From Tethya wilhelma (lineage: Eukaryota > Porifera > Demospongiae > Tethyida > Tethyidae): a DNA stretch of 64,000 nucleotides. The first letter of the stretch is position 1; every line of letters starts with the position of its first letter. Shown one piece after another: positions 35,179-48,659 of the stretch. Location: the NCBI GenBank assembly GCA_964030475.1, contig CAXIPT010000003.1, forward strand, positions 7,640,453 to 7,704,452, read 5' to 3'. The translations under genes were made by a program, and so were the position numbers. The notes under the pieces are model-generated. The model did not search any database. It was not told the origin of the DNA and worked only from the letters and a program-made list of their open reading frames with translations.

Positions 35179-36252
35179 TAGTTTAATATGGAGCCATTGA
35201 ACCTCAGCTGAATGTGTCATGGACGGTCTTACCTTGTCCATGACTGTATGGTAGGAGAACTGTCGTAGACAATATTACAGTGAGAATCTCTTTCAACATC
35301 ATCTTCATCAGTGATCAGTGATTAAGCCAGTACTTCGTTAGCAGCAATAGCTATTAGCCAAATCACTTCGAGTAAGTCACGGTCTAAGTTGCTAACCGTG
35401 ACCTTGTATACTCACCACCCGTGACGTAGTCTGCAGGGATCCGGGCTTTTTCTGCTGATCCAGCAAATTTTACGGAAGTAGTACACGGAAATTGCTGACC
35501 AAAGCAGAAGACCGTTCAGCGTAGCCTCGTCCCCGGGCCCCAGGCCTGGGAACGAGGCAGTTCTAATTACGGGAGCAGGTAAATTTGGCGAGCTGGCGAA
35601 TTATTTTTCAAATCGCCAAACAACGCTGAACGTAGCCTCGAATGAAGGATTGAGCCTGATCATCCAAGTATATAGTGATTAATAACACGCCCCTATCTTT
35701 TTGGGAGCTTACTAGCTAGTCTGTATACGTAGCCTTGTACGGGTCCCGGATCGATCGTTCCCCCATGCAGGCTAACACATTAAATTGGTGAATTTTGTAT
35801 ATCCTCATTCCCAACCTCGAGAGCTAGAGTTTGAGGACAAGTCTATATATGCAAAGGCTATAAAGGCGTAGAAAAGGTGAGTATTTAGGGTAAAGGGTCT
35901 TATAGTTTCGCAGCTTACCATGACAACTGTGAAGGAAGCTCGTTAATGGTATGATGCCAATAAGAATCAATATCTGTTGGCTTCATGGTTGAGATTCTTT
36001 CAGTTTGTTTTCTCTCTTGAAATAATGTCACTTTAGCAACTGTGAATCATGCATCCAATAGTCCGTAGTATATATGGTCTGAGGTGACCAAGAATTCATG
36101 ACTTGACATATAGAAGCTATGAATATTAATATGACTACGCATGCTAATAATTAGATTGAAGTTTTATTTACATGCACAGGTATGAGCTATAATATAATTA
36201 TGGGTGCTGTATCTATGGACTATATAAAATGAATGTTGCATGCATACATGGT
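35179..36252. other. Non-coding stretch
   Basis: I recognise no gene. It contains a small CCTCGT-CCCAGGCCTGGGAACGAGG palindrome at about 35522-35560, related to the foldback family seen elsewhere, and fragments of AATTTGGCGA/TCGCCAAA MITE-like sequence at about 35580-35620. Confidence 0.5.
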
Positions 36253-36421
36253 TCAATTGCATGATCCCACTAAGATAGCAAGGATTGTAACAGCTGCTAC
36301 TGAAATGGTGGTTATTGCACTCTTCTCCATCGGTAAGGTACCAGCAGTTGTTGCCATGGTAGTACTCATGTCGGTTGTTTCTGTGTGTGTGTGTGTGCAT
36401 GTGTGTGTGTCAGTGTGTGAC

Positions 36422-36477
<56 letters not shown>

Positions 36478-37123
36478 ATGTGTGTCAACTAGCTCATAAA
36501 AGAATAGTATTATACCTGGCATCACACAGGTGACATCTCGGAAACTCCTTATCTGGGCTTGCACACTGAAATCTGTAGCATTCACTTCCCTCAGTAGTAG
36601 ATTTTCTTGCGCAAAGTCGGGATTAGAACCATTAAGTTGCATCTTTATCTGCTCAAACATTGTGTTCACTGTTATAATATTATCAATAATTGAGCTTCTT
36701 TTTACACGGCGGAAACAACTATTAGCAATGGGAACTTGTAGAACAGCTGTTTGAGTCTGAGTCAAGCCATTAACGGATGAATGGTCCCTAACGGTGACAT
36801 TTATACTTGGTTGCTCATAGCACTGGCTTCGTATCATTAGAGATACAGTGAGGTTACCGTTGTGTTGAATATCAGAGGTGCAGGTGAGAATAGAACAGTC
36901 CTCTTCTCTTTCACAAGTAAAGGGAGACACTCTAAGCCTGCCTGTGAGTTTTATGCCTGATGCACGAGTCGTGCATATGTATATGTGTAGGAGAATTGAT
37001 AAGGCGTTGCTTACCCATACAAAAATTAATATCAATGATTTAATTATTATTTAACATTCATGGCATACCTTGGCACTTGTAGAAGAGAGTTATCATTGAC
37101 AAGACAGTTAATATGAGCTTCAT
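36253..37123 (-). CDS. Small secreted or membrane-anchored Cys-containing protein, unknown family
   Basis: Three exons on the minus strand (37069-37123, 36516-36956, 36253-36380) with GT-AG borders and matching phases, 207 residues. Exon 1 is a signal peptide (MKLILTVLSMITLFYKCQG). Exon 2 encodes a Cys-containing extracellular region with several N-glycosylation sites (NLT, NVT, NGS, NAT) and a dibasic RRVKRSS that fits a furin-type site. Exon 3 is Thr/Ser-rich and ends in a hydrophobic tail (ITTISVAAVTILAILVG) one or two residues before the stop, like a GPI-anchor signal or a tail-less membrane span. A (GT)n(GA)n microsatellite lies in intron 2. I do not recognise the family. A related last exon lies at 38153-38265. 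Confidence 0.65.
36385..36473. repeat. (GT)n(GA)n compound microsatellite
   Basis: An interrupted GT run followed by a pure GA run in intron 2 of the small secreted-protein gene, next to the acceptor of its last exon. Confidence 0.95.
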
Positions 37124-37383
37124 CTTGCATGTGATTTTCCAACAAACAGTTACTGTAATGATTGAACAGTCAGTCAGAGTTGGAGTTTTTTTGCCAGCAA
37201 ATGAAAATTATAAAATGAATATCATTTTTAATTAGTAGCTCAAGTGCAGGAAGTTGCAATACATGACCAGGAACCTTACAAGTCAACCCAGGATGTTCGA
37301 GGTTCAAGTAACCAGGATATTGCACGTTCAGCTCAGAGTTCAGCTTGTGGTTTAAAGTACAAACTTACCGCCAGAATAAGTTG

Positions 37384-37627
37384 GAGAGTACGCAACTACA
37401 TACATGAAGTATTGCACACACGTTTTGACTGAATGACATCACAATCCGTGTGTGGGTGTCAAATGTGAATATCATTAAAACAAAGACAGGTGTGTATATT
37501 GTATTATATTCACATTTGACACCCACGTGGCCACTTAACTTAACTGTATACTTACACAGAATGTGACGTCACTCAGTCGAAACGTGTATGCATGCATTAC
37601 TTCATGTATGTTGTTGCGTACTCTCCT
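37384..37627. mobile_element. Foldback element with about 95-bp arms
   Basis: GGAGAGTACGCAACTACATA at about 37382 is mirrored by TATGTTGTTGCGTACTCTCC ending at about 37627. The inner part GGGTGTCAAATGTGAATAT is mirrored by ATATTCACATTTGACACCC. The right arm carries an extra segment of about 25 bp. It lies upstream of the small secreted-protein gene and is non-coding. Confidence 0.75.
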
Positions 37628-38152
37628 TAATACACTCTTGGTTGGTCTAATATCAGTGACCTGTGTGCTCTTACAAGTGCATGCAGAATTGTTGTAATTG
37701 AAAATTTTGCTAGTCTTTTTTTTTCAGTTTCTTTTTCTGTCCTCCTCCTTCAGAATCTATAGTAGAAATCTGATCGAGTCATTGAAAGCTCTAATTTATA
37801 TAAGTTTGAAAAAGTGTGACTAATTTCCCCTTTTGCAGAAATATTAAAACCATGCACTCGGCTTAAATGCATACCTAGCTAACTGTGACCATAAAAAAAT
37901 TTACTAGCTACTTGTATAGCTATGTACTATGCATGTAATCATCCAAAATGTGTCTCATACAAGGCTGTCCCTGCTAGGCTGTACAGCAGAAGAATTATTG
38001 TGTGCAGTACAAAATTAATATGCACCCTCAAAGTTACAAATTTTTGTATGTATATGTAGTTATATAGACGCTGTATCTATGGACTATATATAAAACCATG
38101 CAATGTTTCGATACACTATATGTTTTTAATTAAATTTGTTGCTCAATATCAA

Positions 38153-38265
38153 TCACGATGCTAGAATTGTGAGGATTGTAACAATTGCTAATGAAATAGT
38201 AGTTATTGCACTCTTCTCCATCGGTGAGGTACCAGCAGTTGTTGCCATGGTAGTACTCATGTCGG
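38153..38265 (-). pseudogene. Last exon of a paralogue of the small secreted protein, cut by contig end
   Basis: The minus strand from 38265 encodes MSTTMATTAGTSPMEKSAIT followed by a hydrophobic tail ending TILAS and a TGA. It is nearly the same as the final exon at 36253-36380 (TLPMEKSAITTIS), with a different terminal residue set. Similarity extends a little into the 3' region (CTGTATCTATGGACTATATA). The exon stops exactly at the N at 38266, so the rest of this second gene is missing from the assembly; it may not be a true pseudogene. Confidence 0.6.
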
Positions 38266-38266
38266 N
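38266..38266. other. Single-N contig join
   Basis: A contig boundary. The left side ends inside a paralogous exon. The right side starts inside a foldback element that is complete only in the other copy (53861-54233). Confidence 0.85.
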
Positions 38267-38500
38267 AATGAGTTTACGCTATTAAAATTTACGTACAGAA
38301 CATGGCTGTCCACACTTCGACTTCTTCATCATCAGAGTCCAGTAAGTTAACTTGAACCCACAATATTCATCACGTGCGCCTTACGTATTGTCACGTTACT
38401 TTCCGCACACATTTTGTGCAGCGTAATACGAAGTTCGATACTCTCTTCCCTTCCCTGATTATGTACTCTTGGTATAGACTATACAGCAAAGTATACTTAC

Positions 38501-41500
38501 CATTCACTCTCACCATGACTTGAGAACATAAATAAATGAGTGGTTGATAATGTGACACAAAGAAGTTATACTCCTTCATCCTTAGATGTAGACATTTAAC
38601 AAAGTGCTCCTTTCCCCAGGTTTTAACGGCTGCCACCCTGCAAAGCTTTTCCATTTGGTTTAAACTTGGAGAAATTTTATGCAACTCTAGCATCAATACA
38701 CTTCGGTCATTGAGTTTTGAGCAAACAGTATCCAAAACACTACTTGCCTTGAAACATAAGCTGCTGGTTCTCTCAGATAAACACGGAAGAGGTGATTTTC
38801 GTATTTTTTGCTCCATTTCTATATACAAGAAATGACAAAAATAACTATAGAGTGATTAAATTGTAGTCTATATATATATATATATTATAGCCCACATAAA
38901 CCAGGCCCTCCCCGTGGCCTGGTTTACGAGGCTTTATGTATTATGTGTACATACTAAACATATTGATGTACTGTGGCCACAAGAACCAAGCAAGTAGCTC
39001 TTCCAATGGCATAACCTCAGGAGGGAGAGGATACCTTGCTGAGAGAATTCTGTCTAATATTGAACCAACTCTTTCCCTGTAAATTTTTATATTTCTGAAC
39101 AACACTTCAACAGCCTCGGCCTTGTCACATTGATTCTACAACGAAAATCAAAAGTATAGAAGAAATTAGATATAGTTATGTAACTGCAAGCATGGCTCTG
39201 TCAGATGATATAATATAGACAGCAATTACCATCGTATTCAAAGTATTTACAGTCGTCTCTTCAAATATGTCCACAATAGAGTGGTGTAAATCACTGACAT
39301 TATCAAGAGTGCAAAACATTTCAACAGCAAATACTTCAGGCTGTACATTAGAAAATAATGACAGAACATTTCAATAGAACAGCTGAAGCAGTGATTATCT
39401 TACTTACAACAGCAGTTACTCGTTGCTGTAGAAGTTGAAGCACATCACTTGCAAACAATTGTTGGACTTCAGTGTTTGGAGAAACAAGTGTCACAAGGGA
39501 GTTGAACAGCTACACAATCATACAATAATTATCAAAAATTAGGTGAGCATTATAATATTACATAGCAACCAACCATGAGTTCACTAGTGGCATTTTTGAA
39601 CTTAGGATTCTTCAGCAAGCGATTCAGTGATCCATATACCATTGAATATTTTCCAACATAGGCTTTGAGGTAATGAGCTACACCATGTACAATATCTGGT
39701 AGTTGTTGAATGTTGGGATCATTAGAAACGAGCAAACTTGTTGCATAGAGAATCAGTCTAACAGATACGACGACAACTCTGTTGGTACGCACATCTACAT
39801 CAGGTAGCTTTCTGAAGAGGTGTTTCATAAGTAACAGAGATGCCCTCAGAGTGCTCTCAAGGATATCACATCTATACATGGATAAAGCATTATACACAAT
39901 GAATACAGCTCCAAAGAGTACTAAAAATCAAAGGTCAGTTCTCAATGTAAATAAAAAGCTTACATACTTGGATTTTGAGCTAAGAACTTTTTCAGCAACA
40001 GTATCAATCGTTTCAACCAGTTTGGTGGTGTAGAGAACCTGAGGTATTAATTCACAGATTATAGTCACTGACTACAATATATTTGATTATATAGAGAACT
40101 AGCTACTGCCTGGTTTAGTTTCCTTTCTTGGCCATAATCCATTTTATAATTATATTATAGTCAACCCATTTTCCATTTTATAATATAGTCACGCTAGATT
40201 TGTACATATTAGTAACTCAGAAACACTATTGGCTATTAGCCTCGTTTCCAGGCCTTCTCTGGCACGTATTTTATATTTCGCAATTTGCAAAGTTAAGCCA
40301 CAGCATTTTTTTGGCGGGAAGGCCTGGGTATGAGGCTAATTGGCTATATGAAGCTATATTTAGAGTGTGACAATGTGTTTTCTTGTCACTAAGAACTGCA
40401 TCAAAACATAGATTATATATAATCTATGATCAAAACTGCTGCAACTTCTCTATGACCATATACCAAAGTATGCAGAAGGTCATTGACAATGATTTTTCTT
40501 GATGCTAAAATGTCTTTGTTTAGATATACTTGCTGTACTGAAAGCTATAACCAGCTGGCCTCTTTTTGCATGCTACACTTAAAGCATTAACACTACATAC
40601 TTGGCACGTAAGTCACACTCATCAGTTATGTTGGCAGTAGGGATTATGAGTTCCGTTTGTAGCAATATTAAAAAAATTTTTTTTTGGATTACTCATTGCT
40701 AGATAGAAAATACCTAGTACACACTCACAAAGCAGTCATGAAAAAAGAGAGGCGTAGCAATGACTACAATGATTGGCATAATGGCTAGTCAAATTTATAT
40801 GTGAACATGGAAAGAGGTGATTGATCCTGCTTATTATAGTTCTCATAATTTATACTTTTTACCTCTTCCTTTCTGAGTACTTCTTCTGACTCCCTAAGGT
40901 ATATTGTTAACCAGGATGCAGCTAAGAAAGGTGGTATCTTCCTAAAAAGGTTGCAAAGCTCATTTTTAGGACACAAAAATACAACCATTGGAAGTAATAG
41001 GCAGTCAAGCTGAAACAGGGGCAAGAGTTGATCAAAATGTCTCTCAACAAAACTGCAAATAAACAATGGTATTGATAGTTAAATTATCATACATGTCAGC
41101 AATTCCAAAGTTGACTCTTACCTCAAATTTTTGTTCCTGCATAATTGAGGAACATGAGAAAGCTCAAAGTGACCATCACTCCATCTAATTTTGTCTAGGT
41201 CCACTTCCAATTGGTCAAATGGTAATAGCTCTTTTTCAAGGAAAAAATGAACCAAAGGAACAGCAAACAGCCACTGTGGACTTTTCAAGTGTCTTTTATA
41301 TGAAAAGTGAGTGCAAATGAAGACTAAAGCTTCACTAACACAGGAAAGGAACTGTTTTGGAATCATAGTTAAAACAATGTCCAGGTCAGTGCACACTCTA
41401 TCAGCTACATAGGGTTTCAACAACAACATTGTGAGTAAAGACTCTATTGCTGGTGTGGAAAATGTATGCAGACTAAATCGACCTGGCAAAGAAACATTTT

Positions 41501-44500
41501 GATGTAAAGAAGTAATTATACATAAAACTGAAGCCATCCTTCTCCCATTGTCCAAAGCTGATTCAACTGACACAAGCTGAAGCTTAGTAATGATATCCAA
41601 CAGCCATTTTCTAAAAACCTACAGTATAATTAAGTAATCATCATTATTAAAATGCGTATACATGACGGGAACCTTCTATATACCTCAGGTAACTTTCTTG
41701 CAATCCAGCGTGTAGTTTCACCATCTATAGCAAACATTTGTTCAAACAACTGATTGTACACTTGTAGTATCTCAGCTGTAGCATCAACAATGTTGAGAGA
41801 TGGCTTGAGGTCACAGGTAGTTAGAAGATCATGATACTTTTGTAAGTATAGTAAAAGGCATTTTTCTTGCATTGTGTCAAAGTTAGGAATAGAATACTCA
41901 TCCTTGGGTGGCTTACGACTAAGTCTCCAACTGGACCTGGTTCTCATCTTGGGATGCACCATGTTGTCATAGTGATGATAATGACCTAAAATCGAGAATT
42001 ATATCATTACTTCTTTACAAAAAGGTAATGTGAAGAATACAAAAATGATGATATTCATAAACCACTAATGATATTCATACAAAATGCAACACCACTATAC
42101 AATACTACTGAGTCTGTGCTTGTGGTCAGGTACTAGGTGTACATATATCTGGTAGCCTCGTTCCCAGGCTCTCCCCTTTGTCCTTTCACTCACGGAAAGG
42201 TAGGAGAGAGCCTGGTTAAAAACATTACTGACATGAAGCAAGTTTCATCATAGCAGTGCTTGTGTTTAGAGATAGGAAATGGCTGAGAGAATGACACCAC
42301 CTACAGACTCTTATGATATCATGAAAAGCACCAAGGGCACGAGGGAGTACAAAACCACATACTAGGTGACTTGTACCATAGTGGTCACTAAATAAACTCA
42401 GCTGGTTACCCTAGTGTACAACCACCATGTAACCCCCCCCCCCGCAGTGTACATGGGATATGTAAACTTAGGCGGTACCTTTGAAGTGTGACCTAACTAT
42501 GATACAAGTACTGCTAGCTAGCTGGTATACCGTATTGGCGGTAATTTAATTTGCCGATTTTGGTCTGGCGGCCTCCAAAAAAAATATTGGCGGCTTTAAA
42601 TTTGGCGGTCATTGACTGAACACTCGCTGAATTATATGTATGACGAAATATTGGCAGTACATTAAATTTGGTGATTTCCAAGAAGATTGTCAAATCGCCA
42701 AATTTAATGTACTGCCAATATTTCAACATTTACGGTATTACTAGCAGTGCTGGAGTGAACATTCAAACATTCAAATATTCGGTATATTCGTTCGTTGGTA
42801 GAATATTCGAACAACTCAAATACTACACAAATATTTGGCCACACCCACTATCAAGGTGTATTTCTAGTTTCAATCATTGAGGAATTTATTCAGACTCAGC
42901 ATATAATTTTGAATTGCCTACAAAAGGTTGAATAAAGCATGATTCTAACCCTTCAATAAATGGCCAGCTATTTAAGATGCAGCACGTCAAAGATAGGGGT
43001 GTGGTCAAAGATTCAAACCTTCATTCGTCAGCAAAGCCTAATATTCGAATGTGGAAATGTGACATTCATTCCAGCACTGATTACTAGTGACGATGTTTAA
43101 ACATCAAAGGGGCAAGCCATTATCATTGCTATGTAGACAATCATAAAATTAATGTCAAGTTTATCAATAATTGATGTTACCTCAGTCAACTGTACTATAC
43201 AACACACATAAACAGTCAAAAGTTACAGGAATACTTGAAAATGTGTACAGCACGACTGAGCAGCATGATCCAATTGCTAGTTGTTCAAGAACTGACACAG
43301 GCATATGTGTTAACATATGAGCCAGCAGCATAGCAACACCATTTCTTATGTCAACAGCTATGTTTAGATGGCAGGGATAATTTCCAGTGACAAACTGTGG
43401 TACAAATGGCTAGCATAAAGAAAAAAGGATGTACCAGGGCTAGTAGACACACAATGAGCATACACAGAGAATTGAATGCAGTTTATATAGTACTGAGTTT
43501 ACCTTGAGGGTTACAGTCACTATTGGGAATGATCAAACATCGATTCACTGATTCAGCTGGTTCATACGATGTAACATGGTGTTGTAAATATTCAAGATTT
43601 TCCTCATTATGGTCCAAGTCGTGAATTAGATACATGTATGCAAGAGGATTCTCGTTAAGCAGGAGTCGTACGTCAAATTTTAGTGTGCAATACATTTCCA
43701 GTAGAGTCTCTTCACTGTCCAAACTGTAACAACATAAAAAAAAAACAGTATGGTATGTTTACAACATGTTACGGCTAAGTACTATTACAGAGACAGTGAA
43801 ACCTTTGCAAGCATAAATTTTAGGGAAGGCTTTGGGACTTAAAATACAATTGCCCAGTTTCACAGAACTCTTTGGTATCAGATCCAGCCATTGATGTTGA
43901 TCAACACCACACAAAATTTGTATGACACAATACAATATCACCATAATAATTATAATATTTAATATATTGTCATATAGGGAATTTTTGTTGGGGCAAAATT
44001 TCATACAAATTTATAAAAATATACCAGAAAAAACTTCTTAGTCTTACAATTTCATATACATAGTACCTGATCATATAGCACATGCAACATGAAAGTTCAA
44101 ACAGAACAGCATACCAAAATACAAATATTGGCACCATACAAAATTTCCTGTTACACAGTGTTACACATACACTTTTGATTGAAATTCACCCAGACCACAA
44201 AAACCACCTCCAAGACGGTAGTCACCAAAGCGCATGCTTAGATACATATTCCTGCATTTCCATGCCTCCTTGGGGACTATAACATGAAAAGTAACTGAGA
44301 TAGTGAAATCATCAGACACTGGGTAGAATCCTGCATCTCCAATATTATGTCGTTGATGGGATCTGAATGCATGCAACATGTAAGAAATGTTAATACAGTT
44401 GTAAGGTTCTAGAAAATCTAATGCTTACCTTAGCACACCACTACCAACCATTTCAACATGGTGGGAGCCAATTCTCCTGGATGAAGCACCACTCTGCATG

Positions 44501-45854
44501 TACGACAAGTACAATGCTCTATACCGAGGGCTCATGCTGGGACAAACAAAGGTTAACCTCTAAAGCTGATTACAAACATTTGTCTAATCTGACCACACAG
44601 TATTCTGTAGGGAGGGCAATGAAATAACACTTCAGGACTGCACAAAAAGAAATAGGCCTGGAGTACACTGTTTACACGGATTTAACATGTTCTACTGTAT
44701 AACTAGAAATTCAAGGTGTCGTAAATTTCTCACTTTTGTAGATCGCAGGCCATCTGCAATAAATTACCTGTGAAAATTCATTATTGTATAGCCGGAAATA
44801 TTGTCGGGAAACTTAATTTGATGATGGTCAAAGTCCAAATCATTGAATTTAATAATACATGTACTACGTGCAGGTGCATGCAAAGTGTCAAATTTATTGT
44901 ACACTCTGTGGAGAATCATCAAATTTTTTGAGTGTCAATATTTCTGGCTATTCAATACAAGGAATGTGGCTTGCTTGTGTAGGTTACCTTTCACTTCCCA
45001 GTTATGACTATGTAGATGCCTGTGCTTTCATGAATATAGCAGTAAACATAAGTATACTTCATACGCATGCGTGCACTGCTCCTCTTTGCAATTTGGCCAG
45101 CTCATGCTCAGCAATTTACCTCACTAGGTGACATAACAGACATCCCTTTTCCGACTTTCGTCGTTTTTTGTAATCAGCTGGCAAAGAAGAATCGAAAGCT
45201 CTCTCTTGCTATACGCTTCTTCTGTGAAAGATTGGCTGTTCTATCACACTTCTTTGGATGCCATTGGCAAGCCTTGTCAGCAATCTCAAAAACAGTCGGG
45301 CATACTTGTAGTACTTGTCATTCTATCCTAGCTCCGGGCACACTTTCATAGCTTGCACAATCCAGAGAAAAAGTAGCACTTTAGCTCGAGGTTGTAGCAC
45401 TTCCAGTGAACTCCCGTTACACACACACAGAAAAAACTTTGCCTATGATATATGTGGGATGGGCCTACTTCATCACCATAAACATGAAAATCATTAATTT
45501 AAAATTAATCATCACAAACGTTCAGCCACATATTATTTACAAGCCAAACAAGGAAAACCCCACAACTAGCTAAGCCTTGAGACATTAAACCAAAATCACT
45601 GAATACATCACAATTATAATTTTTTGCACATACCAGTTTTGAAACATGTCTCTTGGACACTGGATATTGATTGTCCACAGGTATGGGTTTTGTTTTAGTG
45701 TGTACGTAGTCGTCTTCAGCTCGTTTCAGATCTTCTCTGATAGGGTAAGAGTCAACACATGGACTAGGGTCTTTGGGTTGTCCAACTTGAAGCGAACTAC
45801 TATCATGAAAGCTGTAAGGGTCTAATACTACTTTAGTCTTCACTTCAGTACCCT
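38501..45854 (-). CDS. RNF213: RNF213/mysterin-like giant AAA+ E3 ligase, N-terminal exons
   Basis: About 14 exons on the minus strand. In gene order they include about 45636-45854, 44428-44540, 44167-44360, 43500-43724, 41685-41965, 41124-41618, 40862-41053, 39586-39932 and 38501-38818, with smaller exons between. The second to fourth cover TISVTFHVIVPKEAW and RFGDYRLGGG, resembling the CBM20-like carbohydrate-binding region at the RNF213 N-terminus. Later exons are helical and match the RNF213 stalk (SPQWLFAVPLVHFFLE). The last 1.3 kb of coding sequence is repeated almost exactly at 52442-53847 on the opposite strand. RNF213 is a cytosolic ring-shaped ATPase and ubiquitin ligase acting in lipid-droplet biology and antimicrobial ubiquitylation. 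The true 5' exon is not found to the right of 45854. The piece ends at the contig boundary. Confidence 0.75.
40240..40345. repeat. Small TAGCCTCGT foldback in RNF213 intron
   Basis: TTAGCCTCGTTTCCAGGCCT at the left is mirrored by AGGCCTGGGTATGAGGCTAA at the right. It is about 100 bp and belongs to the same family as 9810-9868 and 54537-55171. Confidence 0.65.
42528..42737. mobile_element. MITE, TACCGTA family, GGCGG subtype, in RNF213 intron
   Basis: A 210-bp foldback: TACCGTATTGGCGGTAATTT at the left, with TACGGTA at the right end. The interior holds AAATTTGGCG and CGCCAAATTT blocks and a repeated ATATTGGCAGTACATTAAAT arm. Confidence 0.75.
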
Positions 45855-47183
45855 ATAAATGCAATATGCATGAAAAATTGCATAGAGAGATGACTATTGC
45901 ATATTTATATTACACTTTATGGTTGTGAAATATGCATCATTACCACAGTAAGCAGGAATAGCACTCATTACATGGACACAAAGTAACATACAACAATGAA
46001 ATAGAGTGAGAAAAGGGTAGCCTCATACCCTTTCCTCCACTCCCACAAGAACGGAGAGGGCTTGGCATACACTGCATGCACACGCACCAAGTTTTTCTAA
46101 TTCTGTGTATGATTTACCACACATTTTTCATCAAGCAAATTTTTTCAGTATCACAATATTCTACAAACTAGTTTATCTGAATTCCTAGGACTTCTGGGAA
46201 AATAAAGCATGCATGCATGATTGTGCAAACGGTGTGCATCACAACTAGTAATTCATATCAAACACATACTAGAGTCAGGTTCTTTAGCACATGTGCTTAT
46301 CAGGATAATAGTGGAGAAAGATGCGCTAAACAATGAGTTGTACTAAATAATGAGAACCAATGTATGACCATGACTTCAAACCTAAACTCAATCTGTGCTG
46401 AGTTGGCACTCACTTTTGCACGAATAACTCACAAACAGAAAATGTAAATTGGACAGGACTTGGACGAATTTGCTCAGCTCTCCAACCTGAATAACATGGA
46501 ACTTGGAGACTGAAACAAAACTCGCCACACAAAGCAATGCAAGCCATTTAAGCGCTCTTTCTAATTAACGCTCGCTCTTACCTTGTATCATGTGACATTT
46601 ACGTAGAGCATCCATAGAGCTCACGTGCACTTTGTTTATTGTGCTGTGAATTCTTTTAATTCAACATATGGATGGTCAACCGGATGGACTTCTCAGCTCA
46701 GATCGAGTTTATAATGCATTACACCAATTTGTACACTGAATTAATTAACCCTTGAGAAGTCCCTGTTACTAGCAAAATAGAGAGCGGAGCTGTAAAGGAA
46801 ATCATGGTCCAAGGCTGTCATACATAGAAAACTATGACAACAAGAACCAACTTTGCCTCATATCAAAGGTGTATAGAAGAACAGATGCTCCTAAACAAAC
46901 GATAAATGATGAACTGATTGTTACAGCTGTGTGTGTGCCTGTATGTCTCCTCTGAGTATCTATAACAGAAGGCAGCGTGCAAACAGTAATACATAGCAGA
47001 AAAAATTGATGGGGGAGATATAGGACAGAAGAGAGCCTCTTTGTGCCAAAACTGCTAAAGCTAGATATCATAGAAAGTGTTTTCTGCTTGGGAAATTGTT
47101 AAGGTCAACAAAAATTGTCCCAAACAAGGGCTATTTTAGAATGGCTATACATGGTCATCACATGGGGCTACTTGAGTGAAGGC

Positions 47184-47219
<36 letters not shown>

Positions 47220-47220
47220 T

Positions 47221-47260
<40 letters not shown>

Positions 47261-47437
47261 GGAGTGCCTTTATTGCAATATTTACAACTACTAAAACAAT
47301 CTGTACAATGGTTTGAACTTGGAAGACAGTTTGCTCCAAATTTTCATTGCACAATATTTTTGTGAATTTTGTGATTCGATGGTACGCAAAAAAATTTAGA
47401 AAACAGTACATTGGCAATATAATTTCAGGTCTTGTTT
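45855..47437. other. Spacer upstream of the RNF213 N-terminal exons
   Basis: No coding exon recognised. It holds a TAGCCTCAT-type short inverted repeat at about 46018-46070 and an interrupted (CA)n microsatellite at about 47188-47259. It may contain the missing first exon or promoter of RNF213, but I cannot identify it. Confidence 0.4.
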
Positions 47438-47447
47438 NNNNNNNNNN
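47438..47447. other. Assembly gap (10 N)
   Basis: Ten undetermined bases immediately before the left inverted repeat of a nested transposon. The gap probably arose because the assembler could not cross the repeat. Confidence 0.95.
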
Positions 47448-47564
47448 TATATATGTTCCGCGCGTTTTAACGATTTGCGCAATTTGCAAATTGCGCAACG
47501 CATTTTGGAAATCGTCAAAATGCACACGCATTTTGCAAATTGCGCAATTTTGTTGCGCAAACTA

Positions 47565-48659
47565 CAGTCGTTTCGCCACTGGAACGGAAGTCCAATAGTA
47601 CCCATACAAATTTATTTTTACCGGAAGTAAAAAAAATGGCGCTGTCCAGCTAGCTGATTATTTATTCAAACCAGAATTTTTGCTCTCAGGTAAGACCTGT
47701 ACCTATATGCTTCATTTATGTTGGTAGTACAGTGTTTTAGTTGCTTACCTCTCTCGTTATCATCACTTAGAACTAAACTTTAGCGATTAAAAATGCCTCA
47801 ACTTCAACCTGCTCGAAACTACAAATCCCGTCGGGAAATTTTTTCTGATACTGCTGAAAGCACAATTTTTTTTGTGCAAAGAAAAGGTATACTACAGATT
47901 CTTTTTAGTTGAAACTCGACTTGTTCTTGTAGAAATGAACCTTGCAACAAGCGGTACAAAAATCCAGTATCATAATGTATTGGGTTAGGTAAGGATCGTT
48001 ACAATGAATTGCTGAATTATTAAAAGTTATTAAATAAAACTGGCATTTCAGCTGTCAATATTTATTCATCTACAAAATTATAAGAACAAACTTACAGACT
48101 GAAAATAATGATGATATAGATGAAAAAATGTTTAATTTTGTATATCAAAGTGGTTTGATTTACAATAACACCATGAGGTTGATTGCATGAGTCAATAAAA
48201 CTGATTGCTTCCACAAAAATGAGCAGATTCACACCAAGACTTCGCCAGGAAATTTTTTCTGACACAGATCACGCTCCAAGGTTTGACTAGCAGATTGGTA
48301 AGTTGCTTCTTCAAAATATACATGAAATCTAACTTGTTCCCACAGTTATTCCAGACGCTAGTGCGCACACAAATGCTGTCTTTCATGAGCATCAGCTGGG
48401 TCTCTCGTAAAACAGCACGCAAAAGAAATATGATAGATAGTACATACTTAGCTAGCTATCCAATATACACTCAAAAACCTTTACCTGTAATGTTGCACAC
48501 AGCTTTTAAGCCTCATTTGCTACAAGAAATAGCGTACAAGCAGTGTTTGTGACAATACCTACTTTGACAAATCTTGCTCAATTTTTACTAAAGAATGACG
48601 TCATTTTTAAAATAAAAGTCACGTGACTCTACGAGTGGCGAATTCCCGCGAAACGACTG
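47565..48659. mobile_element. Nested TIR element, CAGTCGTTTCGC ends, 5-bp TSD
   Basis: The 12-bp ends CAGTCGTTTCGC and GCGAAACGACTG are flanked by a direct AACTA on both sides (47560-47564 and 48660-48664). Length 1,095 bp. Only short open frames are present, none recognisable. It sits next to the left arm of the outer element. Confidence 0.7.

Noticed and set aside
44693..44830. Further possible TACTGTA MITE
   Set aside because: Only the left end (TACTGTATAACTAGAAATT) is clear; no matching right end was found, so it is at most a truncated copy.
45067..45497. Two plus-strand ORFs of 94 and 60 codons inside the RNF213 intron
   Set aside because: No family resemblance, no promoter or splice context, and antisense to a real gene. 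Treated as chance ORFs.
48192..48552. ORFs of 76 and 89 codons in the nested transposon, considered as transposase fragments
   Set aside because: No transposase motif (DDE/D, zinc finger or helix-turn-helix) can be read, and they overlap on opposite strands.
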